Positions 1 to 5,099 of a DNA stretch of 5,724 bases are shown in pieces. Position 1 is the first letter of the stretch. Each line of letters opens with the position of its first letter. The translations under genes were made by a program, and so were the position numbers. The DNA comes from Rhodospirillales bacterium (GTDB lineage Bacteria > Pseudomonadota > Alphaproteobacteria > Rhodospirillales > Casp-alpha2): assembly GCA_016187325.1 (NCBI GenBank), contig JACPJY010000090.1:1-5724 (forward strand). Reading direction: 5' to 3'. The notes under the pieces are model-generated. The model did not search any database. It was not told the DNA's origin and worked only from the letters and a program-made list of their open reading frames with translations.

Positions 1-335
1 TGATCGAGCGCGGACAAAAGGTCTTGGCCGTCGACTACAACCGCGCGGTCGACGGGATCGACCTGTTGAATAGCCTGCTGCCGGCGATTTTTGCCCAATG
101 CGATGCCATTCTCACCCCCGCCACCGCCGGCACCGCGCCGGTGGGACTGGCGAGCACCGGCAGCCCGATCTTCTGCTCCATCTGGACGCTATGCGGCACG
201 CCGGCGGTGACGGTGCCGATCATGCAGGGCGAGGACGGCCTGCCGCTTGGCGTGCAATTGGTGGGCCCGAAGGGCGATGACGCCCGGCTGCTCAGGACCG
301 CGCGCTGGTTGATGGGTATCGTCAACAAGGGCTGA
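1..335 (+). CDS. Amidase-signature family enzyme, C-terminal end (partial)
   Basis: The reading frame is open from the left edge (first full codon at 3) to the TGA at 333-335, giving 110 residues of the C-terminal part of an amidase-signature enzyme. The visible family hallmarks are a CDAILTPATAGTAP segment, a WTLCGTPAVTVP segment, and a GLPLGVQLVGP segment followed by a leucine/arginine-rich helix (ARLLRTARWL). Members hydrolyse amide bonds with a Ser-cisSer-Lys triad. That triad lies in the N-terminal half outside this window, so activity cannot be judged, and the substrate (including a GatA-like role) cannot be told from this end. The protein is probably cytosolic, as no membrane segment is visible in this part. 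A small membrane-protein gene starts 47 nt downstream on the same strand and may be co-transcribed. Family assignment is firm; the specific function is unknown. Confidence 0.88.
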   Translation, partial: IERGQKVLAVDYNRAVDGIDLLNSLLPAIFAQCDAILTPATAGTAPVGLASTGSPIFCSIWTLCGTPAVTVPIMQGEDGLPLGVQLVGPKGDDARLLRTARWLMGIVNKG

Positions 336-336
336 G

Positions 337-351
337 CGGCGACGATCGCCG
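337..351 (+). other. Short hairpin between amidase and small membrane gene
   Basis: CGGCGA (337-342) and TCGCCG (346-351) are perfect inverted repeats around a 3-nt centre, beginning one base after the amidase stop codon. There is no following T-run, so it is not a classical intrinsic terminator. It could be an mRNA-stabilising or processing element within a shared transcript, or chance in GC-rich DNA. Confidence 0.3.
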
Positions 352-362
352 AACGACGCGAC

Positions 363-370
363 AAGGAGGA
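363..370 (+). promoter_or_regulatory. Strong Shine-Dalgarno site of the 59-residue membrane protein
   Basis: AAGGAGGA is a near-perfect match to the anti-Shine-Dalgarno sequence. It lies 12 nt before the ATG at 383, which is slightly long spacing. It is the clearest ribosome binding site in the window and is the main reason to accept the very short gene that follows as real. Confidence 0.75.
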
Positions 371-382
371 ACCGCAACGACC

Positions 383-562
383 ATGAACTCCCATATGATC
401 GCCGCCGTGATCGGGGCATTGTTTCTGATCGCCTTCCTCCTCTATTTCGTCATCTACATCAAGTCGGTGCCGCTGTCGTTCATCATGATCGCCATCATCG
501 TCATGGTGTGTGCCAACATCTACGAAGAATACAAACAGCAGACCGGCAACGACAAATCCTGA
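383..562 (+). CDS. Small two-segment membrane protein, unknown function
   Basis: A 59-residue protein, from ATG at 383 to TGA at 560-562. Residues about 5-26 (rich in Ile, Ala, Leu, Phe) form one hydrophobic segment. A short KSVP turn follows, and residues about 30-46 form a second. The polar tail EEYKQQTGNDKS ends the protein. This predicts a hairpin inner-membrane protein with a very short loop; no signal peptidase site or cofactor motif is visible. The start is supported by the strong AAGGAGGA upstream; an in-frame ATG at codon 5 is a less likely alternative. It lies 47 nt behind the amidase gene on the same strand, so co-transcription is likely, though a functional link is only inferred. 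I do not recognise the family. It could be a small subunit or regulator of a membrane complex, but nothing in the sequence shows this. Confidence 0.72.
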   Translation: MNSHMIAAVIGALFLIAFLLYFVIYIKSVPLSFIMIAIIVMVCANIYEEYKQQTGNDKS

Positions 563-705
563 TCCCCACCCCCGGCCTTCACGGGTTGCCGATTCGACCG
601 ATTCGCGACCATCGGCCAGTTTCCCGACGATCCGATTTTTCCTGATTCCCCGGGCGGTTGTGCCGCCATCTTGGCGCACTCGCGGCGGCTCGCGATAATC
701 GCCTC
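563..705 (+). other. Non-coding stretch with tandem repeat and three GANTC sites
   Basis: These 143 nt hold no convincing gene. CCGATTCG occurs twice in tandem (589-596 and 598-605, period 9), which gives two GATTC sites at 591-595 and 600-604; a third GATTC lies at 644-648. GANTC is the target of the CcrM methylase in alphaproteobacteria and is often found in promoters read by GcrA or CtrA-type regulation. The promoter of the downstream TPR gene is presumably here, but I see no clear -35/-10 pair. A weak inverted repeat GGCGG/CCGCC lies at 653-667. No T-tailed terminator for the upstream gene is visible. Confidence 0.4.
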
Positions 706-715
706 ATGAGGCGAT
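698..715. promoter_or_regulatory. 18-bp perfect palindrome centred on the TPR gene start codon
   Basis: ATCGCCTCATGAGGCGAT equals its own reverse complement, and its centre falls between 706 and 707, inside the ATG of the TPR gene. In RNA it would fold into a 7-bp stem with a CAUG tetraloop, holding the start codon in the loop. In DNA it could be the site of a dimeric regulator. The adjoining GCGATCGC (711-718) is a second, shorter palindrome. No Shine-Dalgarno sequence precedes the ATG. The palindrome is seen directly; any regulatory role is inference. Confidence 0.5.
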
Positions 716-1257
716 CGCTCGGCGTCGCGCCCGACCTTTTCGGCGGGTCGCCGGCGTGTGCCGACCAGGACGACCCCCGGCTCGACAGATTGTTCGGGCG
801 CCTCAACGTCATCGACAATGGGGACAAGGACGAAGTCGCGCGCATCACCGCTGAAATCTGGTCGATCTGGCGCCAATCGGGACGGCCAGGGCTCGACATG
901 AAGATGCAGGAGGGTCAGCGGTTCATGAAGCACGGCACCCTGCATTCGGCGCTCGGCAACTTCGACTTCATCGTCAAGGTCCGGCCCAACTTCGCCGAGG
1001 GCTGGCACAAGCGCGCCACGGTCTATTACCTGATGGGCGACTACGCCTCTTCGATCGCCGACATTCAAAAGACCGTCGAACTTGAGCCCCGCCATTTCGG
1101 CGCCTACGCCGGCCTCGGCCTGATCTATCTCAAGATGGGCAATGAGCCGGCGGCGCTGAGGGCGCTCGAGCAGGCGCTGACGATCAACCCGCACCTCGCG
1201 GGTACGCGCGCGACGGTCGACGAGCTGCGGCGGAAAATCAACGGCCCGAAGCTGTGA
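706..1257 (+). CDS. TPR-repeat protein
   Basis: A 183-residue tetratricopeptide-repeat protein. After a polar N-terminus there is a DDPRLDRLFGRL helix (22-33) and an EIWSIWRQSG helix (50-59). Three TPR units follow, at about 64-97, 98-131 and 132-165. Consensus features are clear: AEGWHKRATVYYLMGDYASSI and GAYAGLGLIYLKMGN, each closing with ELEP or TINP. TPR units make protein-binding solenoids; no enzyme motif is present. Relatives in alphaproteobacteria of this style are, as I recall, often exported, but here the N-terminus (MRRSLGVAPDLF...) has no proper hydrophobic core. The start is uncertain. ATG 706 has no Shine-Dalgarno site and sits in a palindrome; TTG at 658 is the only plausible upstream start before an in-frame stop at 643, and it adds no signal peptide. 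The gene converges on xerD with 16 nt between them. Its partner is unknown. Confidence 0.88.
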   Translation: MRRSLGVAPDLFGGSPACADQDDPRLDRLFGRLNVIDNGDKDEVARITAEIWSIWRQSGRPGLDMKMQEGQRFMKHGTLHSALGNFDFIVKVRPNFAEGWHKRATVYYLMGDYASSIADIQKTVELEPRHFGAYAGLGLIYLKMGNEPAALRALEQALTINPHLAGTRATVDELRRKINGPKL

Positions 1258-1286
1258 CCGCGCCGCCAGCGGGTCAGCGCTTGACC
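1255..1286. terminator. Possible shared hairpin at convergent gene ends
   Basis: TGACC (1255-1259), GGTCA (1272-1276) and TGACC (1282-1286) can form two competing stems. The first pairs 1255-1259 with 1272-1276, spans the 16-nt gap, and can be lengthened by two pairs past a bulged G. The second pairs 1272-1276 with 1282-1286 around a 5-nt loop. The stop codons of both genes lie within the arms (TGA at 1255-1257 on plus; TCA at 1274-1276, read as TGA on minus). There is no T-run on either strand, so any termination would depend on Rho or would be weak. The role is inferred from position. Confidence 0.3.
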
Positions 1287-2248
1287 GGCGCGCCAGCCAG
1301 CGGATGGGCTTGCTTGACCAGCGCCCTCAGGCGACCGTCCAGCACGTGGGTGTAAATCTGGGTGGTCGCGATGTCGGCGTGGCCGAGCATCTGTTGCAGG
1401 GAGCGGAGATCGGCGCCGTGCGCCAGAAGGTGGCTGGCGAATGAATGGCGCAGCACGTGCGGCGACACCCGGTCCGGCGCGATGCCGGCCCCGACCGCCA
1501 GGTCCTTCAACAGCTGCGCCAGGCGCGCCCGCGTCAGGTGGTTCTGGGCGCCGCGCGACGGGAACAGCCACGCCTGCGCCTTCGCCGCGCGGCCCTTCGG
1601 AACGAACTTTTCGCGCACCTCGAGATAGGCGGCGATGGCGTCCCCGGCCGGCTCGCTCAGCGGCACCATCCGTTCCTTGCCGCCCTTGCCGCGCACCACC
1701 AGCATCTGCCGGTCGCGGCTGAGTGCCGACAGCGGCAGCCCGACCAGCTCCGAGACCCGTAAGCCCGTGGCGTAGAGGACCTCGACCAACGCCACCAAGC
1801 GGCGTCCTTGCGCCCCCGGCCAGGCGCGCGCCGCCGCCAGCAACTCGTCAACCTCGTTCTCGCTCAGGAACTTGGGAATGCGTTGCGCTCGGCGCGGACT
1901 GTCGAGCGCCGCCGTCGGATCGTCGCCACGCGCGCCTTCGGCATAGAGGAAGCGGAAGAACTGGCGCAGTGCCGAAAGCCGCCGCGCGCTGGTGCCCGGC
2001 GCCATGCCGGCCGCCGACAGCGACTGCAGGTACTGGCGCAGCATCTGCTGGCTGGCGTCCTCGGGAGCGCGCCGCCGGGCGACCGTGAAGGCGGCGAAGT
2101 GGCGGAAGTCGCGGCGGTAGGAATCGATGGTGTTGGCGGCGGCGCCTTCGGCGGCAAGCTTGTCGAGGAAGCTCTCGACGCGACGTGATTCCGGGGGCGA
2201 TTCCGGCGGTCGGGACGCGGGCGGCGCGGAACGGCCGGCGCCTCTCAT
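1274..2248 (-). CDS. xerD: Site-specific tyrosine recombinase XerD
   Basis: A 324-residue tyrosine recombinase. With XerC it resolves chromosome dimers at the dif site, normally under FtsK control at the division septum. The N-terminal SAM-like DNA-binding domain spans about 24-115 (VESFLDKLAAEGAAANTIDS onward) and the catalytic domain about 125-315. All catalytic residues are present: R164 in ATGLRVSEL, K188 in RGKGGKERM, H264 and R267 in HVLRHSF, H290 in MLGH, and nucleophile Y299 in QIYTHV. The C-terminal tail (GRLRALVKQAHPLA) fits XerD better than XerC, and a place beside aroK-aroB is usual for xerD in alphaproteobacteria as I recall. Residues 1-23 are a Pro/Ser/Arg-rich extension of unknown role. 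The ATG is 1 nt after the stop of the upstream gene (TGA-C-ATG) with no strong Shine-Dalgarno site, so translation is probably coupled. An integrase of another kind is unlikely, as no mobile-element context is visible. Confidence 0.93.
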   Translation of the reverse strand: MRGAGRSAPPASRPPESPPESRRVESFLDKLAAEGAAANTIDSYRRDFRHFAAFTVARRRAPEDASQQMLRQYLQSLSAAGMAPGTSARRLSALRQFFRFLYAEGARGDDPTAALDSPRRAQRIPKFLSENEVDELLAAARAWPGAQGRRLVALVEVLYATGLRVSELVGLPLSALSRDRQMLVVRGKGGKERMVPLSEPAGDAIAAYLEVREKFVPKGRAAKAQAWLFPSRGAQNHLTRARLAQLLKDLAVGAGIAPDRVSPHVLRHSFASHLLAHGADLRSLQQMLGHADIATTQIYTHVLDGRLRALVKQAHPLAGAPVKR

Positions 2249-2249
2249 G

Positions 2250-4166
2250 TCATAGACCCGCGGCCAGTGCCGCTTCGACCGCCAGCGCGCGCGCTTCCTT
2301 CTGGAAGCCGGTGGCGCGCAGGCTGATTAGCACCTCGCGTAGCAGCAGCGGACTGGCGCCCGCCGGGCCGTCGTCGCCGAGCGCCAGCAGTGCCAGCAAC
2401 ACCGTTTCACCAAGGCGGTTGCGGCCCTGCGGCGACGGCTCGGCGGCGGTCGCGGCGTTGCTGGCGGCCGGCCCGACTTGCGCGGTCTTCTTCTCGGCCT
2501 CGCCGCCGCGTCCACGCGCCGCCTCCGTCGCCTCCTTGAGGCGGAACCACAGCGCCGGGCTGGGCATCGTCACCTTGTCGCGGCCGGTCGTGGTCGCCAG
2601 CTTTTCCCACGCCTGGGCGGGCACCGGCTCGCCGAGCGCGTCGAACAGCGTATAAAGCAGCGCCGGCAGCGCCTGCGCGTTCTTGCGCGCCTTGATCGAG
2701 TCGACCCACGCCGGCAGCTGATTGGTGTTCCACTCGGCGGCTTCGGGCGAGCCCATCAGGCGCACGATCGGCATCAGGCCGACGATCGCCTGGCCGGAAT
2801 CCTTGTTGAACAGCGCGCTCGCCCGCATCAGCTGGAACCAGGCCTCGGCCGCGATGGCTTCGTTGTTGAGCAGCAGCGCGCGGATCGCCTCCGGCGCAAA
2901 CCACAGCAGTTCCGCGGAAGGCGGAATGCGCTTCAGCACCGGCATGAACACCCGCACCACCGAGGCGTAGCGCCCCTCCTCGCGGCCCAGTGCCAGCGCG
3001 CGGGCGACGACTTCGGCCTGCGCCGTCGGCACCGTCTGCACCAGGGACGTGTGATAGAGCAACGCCCGGGTCATCGGACCGCCCTCGGTTTCGGCGCGAG
3101 ACAGCGGATTGGCCAGGTCTTTTTCGGAGAAGCTTACGCTGGTGTAAAGCTGGCGCAGCGAATCGACGACCAGCGCACCCGCCGATTCCGCCCGTTCGCC
3201 GGCCTCGAGCCGCATCTCCAACGGCGCGTTGGGGCTGATGGCGATGGTGCGCAGCACACCCGGCCGGTTGGACGAGATCGCGTCGGCCGGCAGCTTCGCC
3301 TTCGCCACCCGCGCCATCGCTAGGTGCAGCGGCGATGGATCGGGCAGGCTGGCGATGGTCGCCGGCGTCTTGGTGGCGAGCGATTCCATCAGCGCGAAGA
3401 ACACGTCATCCTTGACGCCCGACTCGCGCATCACCGAGACGCCCAGCATCGCCTTGTCGGTGGCGCCAGCCAGCGCCTGGCAGAAGATGAACGCCTTCTG
3501 CCAATAGGGCACGTTCTGGTCGCGGATCTGCCCACCGGCCAGCGCGCAGGCCCGCGCGTTGTCGTTGGCCAGGAACCGGGCCTCGGTCTCGATGCGCACC
3601 AGCTCCTGGTCGGTGTTGCGGCCGGGCGTCGCGTTGAGGAGCGTGTTGACGGCGACCAGGTCGCCCATGTCGGCCAGCAGCCGGACGCGGATCGCCACCA
3701 GGCTGGCCCCTTCGGATTTGCCCTCGGGCACGCGTGCGATGCTGAGCAGCATCCGCCGCATCAGCTCGCGCATGGTCGCCGACGGCGTGTTCACCGGCAG
3801 CTTCGGCAGCAGCCGCTCGACCAGCGCCCGGTCGGTGCCGCGCCACATGTCGGCGCCGAAGCCGCCCTGCTCCACCGTCAGCGTGCCGGCGGTGTCGGAA
3901 TCGACCTTCTTGAGGCTGTCGACCTGCACGCCGGCGCCAGTGGCCGCCACCGGCTGCGCCACGGCGGCGCCGGTGCCGGACGTGATAGGCGCGTTCGCGG
4001 CACCCGGCGGCGGCTCCAGTTTCTGCGGCGGCTGCAAATGGATCGGCTGATCCTGCTGCGCCCGCGCGCCCAACGGCGCGAGCACGGCAATCGCCCCCGC
4101 CAGCAGCGCGCCGGCCCACGCCTTGGTCGCCGGCTTTGGCGATCGTTTAGCGCGGGAATCGGTCAT
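2250..4166 (-). CDS. Exported helical protein of unknown function
   Basis: A 638-residue protein. The N-terminus has a basic region (KRSPKPATK), a hydrophobic core (about 18-33) and an ARA-QQ site at 36/37, so export through Sec is likely. Residues 37-98 form a Pro/Gln/Ala/Thr-rich linker. From about 105 to 545 the sequence is Leu/Ala-rich and looks like successive helix pairs of a solenoid, without a clean TPR consensus. It includes ARACALA (C207) and YWQKAFIFCQALAG (C229), the only two cysteines, which could form a disulfide. Residues 548-583 are a second charged Ala-rich linker, and a helical tail ends the protein. I recognise the type as an uncharacterised alphaproteobacterial protein that some genomes label 'antifreeze'-related, a label that may stem only from the Ala/Pro/Thr-rich linker and should not be trusted. 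The start overlaps the 46-residue gene by 20 nt and the stop is 1 nt before xerD. No enzymatic motif is seen. Confidence 0.85.
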   Translation of the reverse strand: MTDSRAKRSPKPATKAWAGALLAGAIAVLAPLGARAQQDQPIHLQPPQKLEPPPGAANAPITSGTGAAVAQPVAATGAGVQVDSLKKVDSDTAGTLTVEQGGFGADMWRGTDRALVERLLPKLPVNTPSATMRELMRRMLLSIARVPEGKSEGASLVAIRVRLLADMGDLVAVNTLLNATPGRNTDQELVRIETEARFLANDNARACALAGGQIRDQNVPYWQKAFIFCQALAGATDKAMLGVSVMRESGVKDDVFFALMESLATKTPATIASLPDPSPLHLAMARVAKAKLPADAISSNRPGVLRTIAISPNAPLEMRLEAGERAESAGALVVDSLRQLYTSVSFSEKDLANPLSRAETEGGPMTRALLYHTSLVQTVPTAQAEVVARALALGREEGRYASVVRVFMPVLKRIPPSAELLWFAPEAIRALLLNNEAIAAEAWFQLMRASALFNKDSGQAIVGLMPIVRLMGSPEAAEWNTNQLPAWVDSIKARKNAQALPALLYTLFDALGEPVPAQAWEKLATTTGRDKVTMPSPALWFRLKEATEAARGRGGEAEKKTAQVGPAASNAATAAEPSPQGRNRLGETVLLALLALGDDGPAGASPLLLREVLISLRATGFQKEARALAVEAALAAGL

Positions 4167-4287
4167 CCGGAAGCACTCTCTCGACTTTGTTCACCGGCGC
4201 GGGAATATCCCAGGTGGCGAGGAACACGGCGCCGCCGCCGAGCATGATGACGACCAAAAGAAACACCACCCTGGAAACGTTTCTCAT
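4147..4287 (-). CDS. Small single-segment membrane protein, unknown function
   Basis: A 46-residue protein, ATG at 4287-4285. Its parts are a short basic N-terminus (MRNVSR), one hydrophobic segment (about 7-25) and a 20-residue tail, WDIPAPVNKVERVLPDDRFP, before a final Arg. The positive N-terminus suggests that the N-terminus is inside and the tail is in the periplasm; an uncleaved anchor is more likely than a signal peptide. The chosen start has a good GAGGG site 6 nt upstream; the frame is open further up to 4356, but those codons look non-coding. The last 20 nt overlap the start of the 638-residue exported protein, so the two are very likely translated together. The WDIP(A/P)P...P(D/N)(D/E)RFPR tail resembles small alphaproteobacterial proteins near aroK that I recall, which argues that it is a real, conserved gene. 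Its function is unknown. Confidence 0.78.
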   Translation of the reverse strand: MRNVSRVVFLLVVIMLGGGAVFLATWDIPAPVNKVERVLPDDRFPR

Positions 4288-4289
4288 CG

Positions 4290-4310
4290 TCGTCCCTCTA
4301 GCTCGTCCCT
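4290..4310 (-). promoter_or_regulatory. Duplicated AGGGACGA element with the ribosome binding site
   Basis: On the minus strand AGGGACGA occurs twice, at 4310-4303 and 4297-4290, with a period of 13. The copy nearer the gene is part of AGAGGGA, which sits at Shine-Dalgarno distance from the ATG at 4287. The outer copy would be too far to act directly and may be a standby site or chance. Confidence 0.4.
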
Positions 4311-4507
4311 TTGGCCGGTCGACCCGAATAGCCGGCCGCGCTCGCGGCGGCGACATAACGACAGCCGCAGTCGATTATGCTAAGTTCCGACTATGGCAAT
4401 ATTTCGGCAGCCCCTTGCCCCGCAGTGTATCGGCTCGGGCATCCGCTTTCAACGATCCTCGGCCCCCGCCGGGCGGGCGGCGAAGGATTTGTTGCGCCCG
4501 CGACCAG

Positions 4508-4536
4508 GCGACAAGGCCACGGCCCCCGCTTGTCGC
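4508..4536 (+). promoter_or_regulatory. Inverted repeat just before the aroK start
   Basis: GCGACAAG (4508-4515) and CTTGTCGC (4529-4536) are perfect 8-nt inverted repeats around a 13-nt loop, ending two bases before the aroK ATG at 4539. In mRNA the stem would cover the ribosome landing zone, where no good Shine-Dalgarno sequence is visible; the only AAGG is within the left arm and its edge. This may tune aroK translation or be a DNA operator. The repeat is seen; the role is inferred, and an 8-nt repeat can arise by chance in a window this long. Confidence 0.38.
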
Positions 4537-4538
4537 GC

Positions 4539-5099
4539 ATGACGGCCGATCTGTCACGCACTTCCGGAAAGTCCGTCGTTCTGGTCGGCCTGATGGGGGC
4601 CGGCAAGACGAGCGTCGGGCGAAAGCTCGCCGAGAAACTTGAGCTGCCGTTCACCGACGCCGACGAGGAGATTGTCAAGGCCGCCGGCTGCTCGATCGAG
4701 GACATCTTCGAGCATTACGGCGAGGACGCCTTCCGCGACGTCGAGGAGCGGGTGATCTCGCGGCTTCTCGACCAGGGCCCGCAGGTGCTGGCGACCGGCG
4801 GCGGCGCGTTCATGAACCCGAGGACGCGGACGCAGATTGCCGCCCAGAGCGTTTCGGTGTGGCTGCGCGCCGATCTCGACGTGCTGTTGCGCCGTACACG
4901 GCGGCGCGGCGGTCGGCCGCTCTTGAAAAATCGCGATCCCAAGGCCACCCTGAAGCGGTTGATGGACGAACGCTATCCGGTCTACGCCGAAGCCGACATC
5001 ATCGTCGACTCCAAGGACGAGGGCCCCGACGCGACGGTGCGTTTGATCACCGACGCGCTCGGCGCGCTCGGCGCCGCCGGCAAGGAGACCCTCGCATGA
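4539..5099 (+). CDS. aroK: Shikimate kinase
   Basis: A 186-residue cytosolic kinase that transfers phosphate from ATP to shikimate, giving shikimate 3-phosphate (step 5 of the shikimate pathway). The Walker A loop GLMGAGKT is at 17-24. D40 and D42 in FTDADEE correspond to the Mg and shikimate-binding acidic residues. R66 in FRDVEE and GGG at 87-89 line the substrate site. R126 in the GRPLL lid and R145 in DERYPVYAEAD match the conserved lid and adenine-side arginines. The length suits the family. ATG 4539 was chosen because the kinase fold begins at residue 11; the longer frame from ATG 4377 adds 54 residues unlike the family. No clear Shine-Dalgarno site precedes 4539, and an inverted repeat lies there instead. 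The TGA overlaps the aroB start. AroK and AroL types cannot be separated by sequence alone, but synteny with aroB favours aroK. Confidence 0.95.
   Translation: MTADLSRTSGKSVVLVGLMGAGKTSVGRKLAEKLELPFTDADEEIVKAAGCSIEDIFEHYGEDAFRDVEERVISRLLDQGPQVLATGGGAFMNPRTRTQIAAQSVSVWLRADLDVLLRRTRRRGGRPLLKNRDPKATLKRLMDERYPVYAEADIIVDSKDEGPDATVRLITDALGALGAAGKETLA
5082..5087 (+). promoter_or_regulatory. Ribosome binding site of aroB inside aroK
   Basis: AAGGAG lies 8 nt before the ATG at 5096, within the last codons of aroK. It fixes the aroB start at 5096 rather than the in-frame ATG at 5123, and supports coupled translation through the ATGA overlap. Confidence 0.75.

Larger units (their letters stand above)
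4288..4538. promoter_or_regulatory. Divergent control region between the xerD run and aroK
   Basis: These 251 nt must hold the promoters for both the minus-strand run and aroKB. The most AT-rich patch is about 4371-4405 (TTATGCTAAG, GGCAATATTT), the best place for -10 elements. I find no -35/-10 pair with correct spacing on either strand, so promoters are located only roughly. Inverted repeats present are GGTCGACC (4317-4324), GCCGCG/CGCGGC (4335-4348) and CCCGCC/GGCGGG (4465-4477). Codons upstream of aroK are open in frame from an ATG at 4377, but they do not resemble the protein family. Confidence 0.45.

Noticed and set aside
566..587. Possible terminator after the 59-residue gene (CCCG/CGGG)
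   Set aside because: The stem is only 4 bp with a 7-nt loop and no T-run, too weak to call.
35..679. Minus-strand frame of 214 codons across the amidase and small membrane genes
   Set aside because: Composition is low-complexity (runs of Asp/His/Arg), it lies opposite a clear amidase end and a gene with a strong ribosome binding site, and no family features are seen.
520..1194. Minus-strand frame of 224 codons opposite the TPR gene
   Set aside because: The plus strand shows clear TPR consensus; this frame is its mirror with no recognisable features.
1274..2248. xerD as an integrase of a prophage or integrative element
   Set aside because: It is flanked by housekeeping genes, the tail fits XerD, and there is no tRNA, attachment-site duplication or phage gene in view. 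No dif-like 28-bp site was seen either.
2478..4247. Two long abutting plus-strand frames (2478-3323 and 3324-4247) opposite the 638-residue gene
   Set aside because: Their translations are Arg/His/Gln/Gly-rich with no domain or membrane pattern, typical of antisense shadows in GC-rich DNA. The minus-strand frame has a signal peptide, normal composition and operon spacing.
4377..4538. 54-codon N-terminal extension of aroK from ATG 4377, or a leader peptide there
   Set aside because: The extension has no match to the kinase family and no Shine-Dalgarno site, and it lies over the probable promoter patch. No run of aromatic codons suggests an attenuator peptide.
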